A stretch of DNA of 7,379 bases from Clostridia bacterium (GTDB lineage: Bacteria; Bacillota; Clostridia; Christensenellales; Borkfalkiaceae): the NCBI GenBank assembly GCA_017620875.1, contig JAGAUH010000024.1, positions 1 through 7,379 on the forward strand, read 5' to 3'. Shown here one piece after another: positions 5,585 through 7,379 of this stretch. Every line of letters starts with the position of its first letter. Positions within the stretch are counted from its first letter, which is position 1. The notes beneath the pieces were generated by a model. It did no database searches, was not told the origin of the DNA, and saw only the letters and a program-made list of their open reading frames with translations. A program made the translations under genes and the position numbers.

Positions 5585-5770
5585 TTATTTTTCTGGGGTA
5601 AAGCCTATATCGTAAATTTCGTTAAAGGCAATATCTAATTTACTTTCTTCTACTAAAACAACTTTTTCTGCTAAAATAACCTCGCAAGAAATATCAAGTT
5701 TTGCTAATACCTCTTTAATGCGTTTTTCACAATGTCCGCAAGCCATATCAGGCACTTTAATTTTTACCAT
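5585..5770 (-). CDS. copZ: CopZ-like copper chaperone (HMA domain)
   Basis: A 61-residue single heavy-metal-associated domain, slightly shorter than the 65-70 residues usual for CopZ. The metal site is MACGHC (residues 9-14), with Cys11 and Cys14 as the MxCxxC ligands at the start of the first helix (CEKRIKEVLAKL). The rest follows the beta-alpha-beta-beta-alpha-beta ferredoxin-like pattern: IKVPDM strand, SCEVILAEKVVLVE strands, then the LDIAFNEIYDIGFTPEK helix and strand. Such proteins carry Cu(I) in the cytosol to the CopA ATPase or to a copper sensor. It starts 34 nt after the copA stop codon on the same strand, with its own AAAGGAG ribosome site (5776-5782). It is therefore the distal gene of a copper export operon. 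No CsoR or CopY gene is visible; the operon promoter lies outside the window. Confidence 0.9.
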   Translation of the reverse strand: MVKIKVPDMACGHCEKRIKEVLAKLDISCEVILAEKVVLVEESKLDIAFNEIYDIGFTPEK

Positions 5771-5804
5771 AATTACTCCTTTAATCGACCTATAAGCCGT
5801 TTTT

Positions 5805-7379
5805 TTATAATTTTTTTAATTTTAACCTTAATGCGTTAGTAACAACGCAAACGCTACTTAAACTCATAGCAAGCCCTGCTATCATAGGGTTTAACAAAAA
5901 GCCTAAGCCGTATAAAACACCGCAAGCAACGGGTATGCAAATAACGTTATAGCAAAACGCCCAAAACAAGTTTTGCTTTACGTTTGTAATTGTTAGTTTA
6001 CTTAGTTTTATTGCTTTAGCAACGTCTAAAACGTCGTCTTTAATAAGCACGATATCGGCAGAATCTATTGCAATATCGCTACCGCTACCCAAACTGCAAC
6101 CAATATCGGCGGTTGTTAGGGCAACCGCGTCGTTAATGCCGTCGCCAACCATCATAACTTCGCCGTAAGTTACTTTTAACTTTTCTATTATTTCCGCCTT
6201 TTGCTCTGGCAATACTTCTGCATAGACTTCTTTAACGCCAACTTCGTTTGCCACGAAATTTGCGCTTATTTTATTATCACCCGAAAGTAGAACTGTATGC
6301 TTACCATTTTTATTTAGCGTTTCTATTGCGGTTTTAGCGGTATCTTTTAGCATATCCGCACAAGCAATCACACCTATATTTACCCCGTTTTTAGCAACGA
6401 AAACAACGGTTTTACCTTGAGATAAAAACTCGTTTGCACTTTGTTCGTATTTACTTGTATCAATTAGGTTTTCTTGTAAAAAACTTTGTTTACCAACTAA
6501 AACTTGGCTATCCCCCACGGTGCATTTTATACCTTTACCTACGATATTTTCGCCGTTTTTAGCAATATCTATTGGCACGTTATTTAAGTTAGCGTAACCA
6601 ATTATTGCGTTTGCTATTGGGTGGGTTGTTATACTTTCTGCACTAGCGCAAACCGAAATTAAATCTTGCTCGCCAATTATATCGGTTACTTCCGGTTTGC
6701 CTTTTGTAACAGTACCGGTTTTATCAAACACCACGCATTTTATTTTATGCGTAACTTCTAGCGCCTCGCCGTTTTTAATAAGTATACCGTGCGTTGCACC
6801 TAACCCCGTGCCAACCATTATGGCAGTAGGAGTTGCAAGCCCAAGCGCGCAAGGACAAGCAATAACTAAAACGCTAGTAAATATTTTTATCGCAAAAGAA
6901 AAATCTTTTTTAATTATTAACCAAACGATAAACGCAACGACAGCAATTAAAATAACCGTTGGTACAAAAATGCCTGCAACTTTATCTGCAACCTTGCTAA
7001 TAGGCGCTTTTTTATTTTGAGCGTCTTCTACAAAGGCTATTATTTTACTAAGAGTGGTATCTTTGCCTATTTTAGTAACCTTAATAGTTAGTTGCCCGTT
7101 TAAGTTTAGGCTACCACCCGTAACCAAATCGCCTTGTTGTTTTTCTATTTGAATACTCTCGCCCGTTAGCATACTCTCGTCTACCGAACTACTACCCGAA
7201 ATTACTACGCCGTCTAGCGGAATTTTTTCGCCTGCCTTAATCAGTAAAATATCGTCTACCAAAACTTGTTTTGTTAAAACGTCTTCTAAATTATCGTTTA
7301 CTATTTTATGAGATATGTCCGGTGTTAGCGCTATTAAATTTTTTATAGAGCCGTAGGTTTTATCTTTGCTAATTTTTTC
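5805..7379 (-). CDS. copA: Copper-exporting P1B-type ATPase CopA, C-terminal 524 residues
   Basis: The reading frame is open to the right edge, so the gene start lies outside the window. The TTG/ATG-like codon near 7262 is internal, because the upstream 39 codons (beginning EKISKDKTYGSIKNLIAL) encode the normal lead-in to the actuator domain. Numbering from the first complete codon at the edge, motifs include the actuator TGES (72-75), the membrane CPC of the Cu(I) site (175-177), the phosphorylation site DKTGT (219-223), the HP dipeptide of the nucleotide domain (253-254), and GDGIND (412-417). After GDGIND come the TM7 YN-x(4)-P (477-483) and TM8 M-x(2)-SS (505-509) motifs. CPC, YN and MxxSS together mark Cu(I) export (P1B-1) rather than Zn/Cd. 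Missing are the first four helices and any N-terminal HMA domain. One oddity: the usual GDGINDAPAL reads GDGINDAVAL. It is co-transcribed with copZ 34 nt downstream. Confidence 0.95.
   Translation of the reverse strand, partial: EKISKDKTYGSIKNLIALTPDISHKIVNDNLEDVLTKQVLVDDILLIKAGEKIPLDGVVISGSSSVDESMLTGESIQIEKQQGDLVTGGSLNLNGQLTIKVTKIGKDTTLSKIIAFVEDAQNKKAPISKVADKVAGIFVPTVILIAVVAFIVWLIIKKDFSFAIKIFTSVLVIACPCALGLATPTAIMVGTGLGATHGILIKNGEALEVTHKIKCVVFDKTGTVTKGKPEVTDIIGEQDLISVCASAESITTHPIANAIIGYANLNNVPIDIAKNGENIVGKGIKCTVGDSQVLVGKQSFLQENLIDTSKYEQSANEFLSQGKTVVFVAKNGVNIGVIACADMLKDTAKTAIETLNKNGKHTVLLSGDNKISANFVANEVGVKEVYAEVLPEQKAEIIEKLKVTYGEVMMVGDGINDAVALTTADIGCSLGSGSDIAIDSADIVLIKDDVLDVAKAIKLSKLTITNVKQNLFWAFCYNVICIPVACGVLYGLGFLLNPMIAGLAMSLSSVCVVTNALRLKLKKL

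Noticed and set aside
6697..7020. Plus-strand ORF of 107 aa
   Set aside because: It lies antisense to copA across the CPC and DKTGT motifs and is a shadow frame.
7260..7262. TTG at 7260-7262 as the copA start codon
   Set aside because: The frame stays open to the window edge and the 39 upstream codons match the expected CopA actuator-domain lead-in, so the start is outside the window.

Overview
The window comes from a low-G+C Gram-positive bacterium, most likely a clostridial member of the Bacillota. Four things point there: AT-rich intergenic DNA with SigA-type -35/-10 pairs, purine-rich Shine-Dalgarno sites (AAGGAGG, AAAGGAG), a lipobox lipoprotein, and a GH3 enzyme that appears to start with the domain that is usually C-terminal. 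TGA is used as a stop, so the standard bacterial code applies. The species cannot be named. No RNA genes, transposases or CRISPR arrays were seen.

Layout. Bases 1-1047 (minus strand) hold a two-gene surface or secretion operon: a serine-rich lipoprotein with two InlB-type repeats, followed 11 nt later by the start of a membrane-anchored or secreted GH3-type glycosidase that runs off the left edge. An AT-rich divergent spacer (1048-1409) has one promoter facing each way. Bases 1410-4470 (plus strand) hold two unrelated-looking MATE-family transporters. They are separated by an intrinsic terminator, so they are probably separate units. The first carries an unusual N-terminal zinc ribbon and an Asn/Asp-rich linker.

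Bases 4491-5560 form an insulated two-gene module between two intrinsic terminators. A 228-aa protein of unknown function (minus strand) is divergent from a 66-aa Cro/CI-type HTH regulator (plus strand). The unknown gene has a full-consensus promoter (TTGACA, 17 bp, TATAAT) whose -10 box lies inside a perfect palindrome. An 11-bp match to that palindrome recurs just before the regulator's start codon, which suggests a repressor-controlled switch. The unknown gene uses AAT for 26 of 27 asparagines, whereas the surrounding genes, including its own regulator, prefer AAC. This suggests a recently acquired cargo gene.

Bases 5585-7379 (minus strand) hold a copper export operon: the C-terminal 524 residues of a CopA-type Cu(I) P1B-ATPase, then a small CopZ-like HMA chaperone.

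The best candidate for something undescribed is the HTH/unknown-gene module, followed by the zinc-ribbon MATE fusion.
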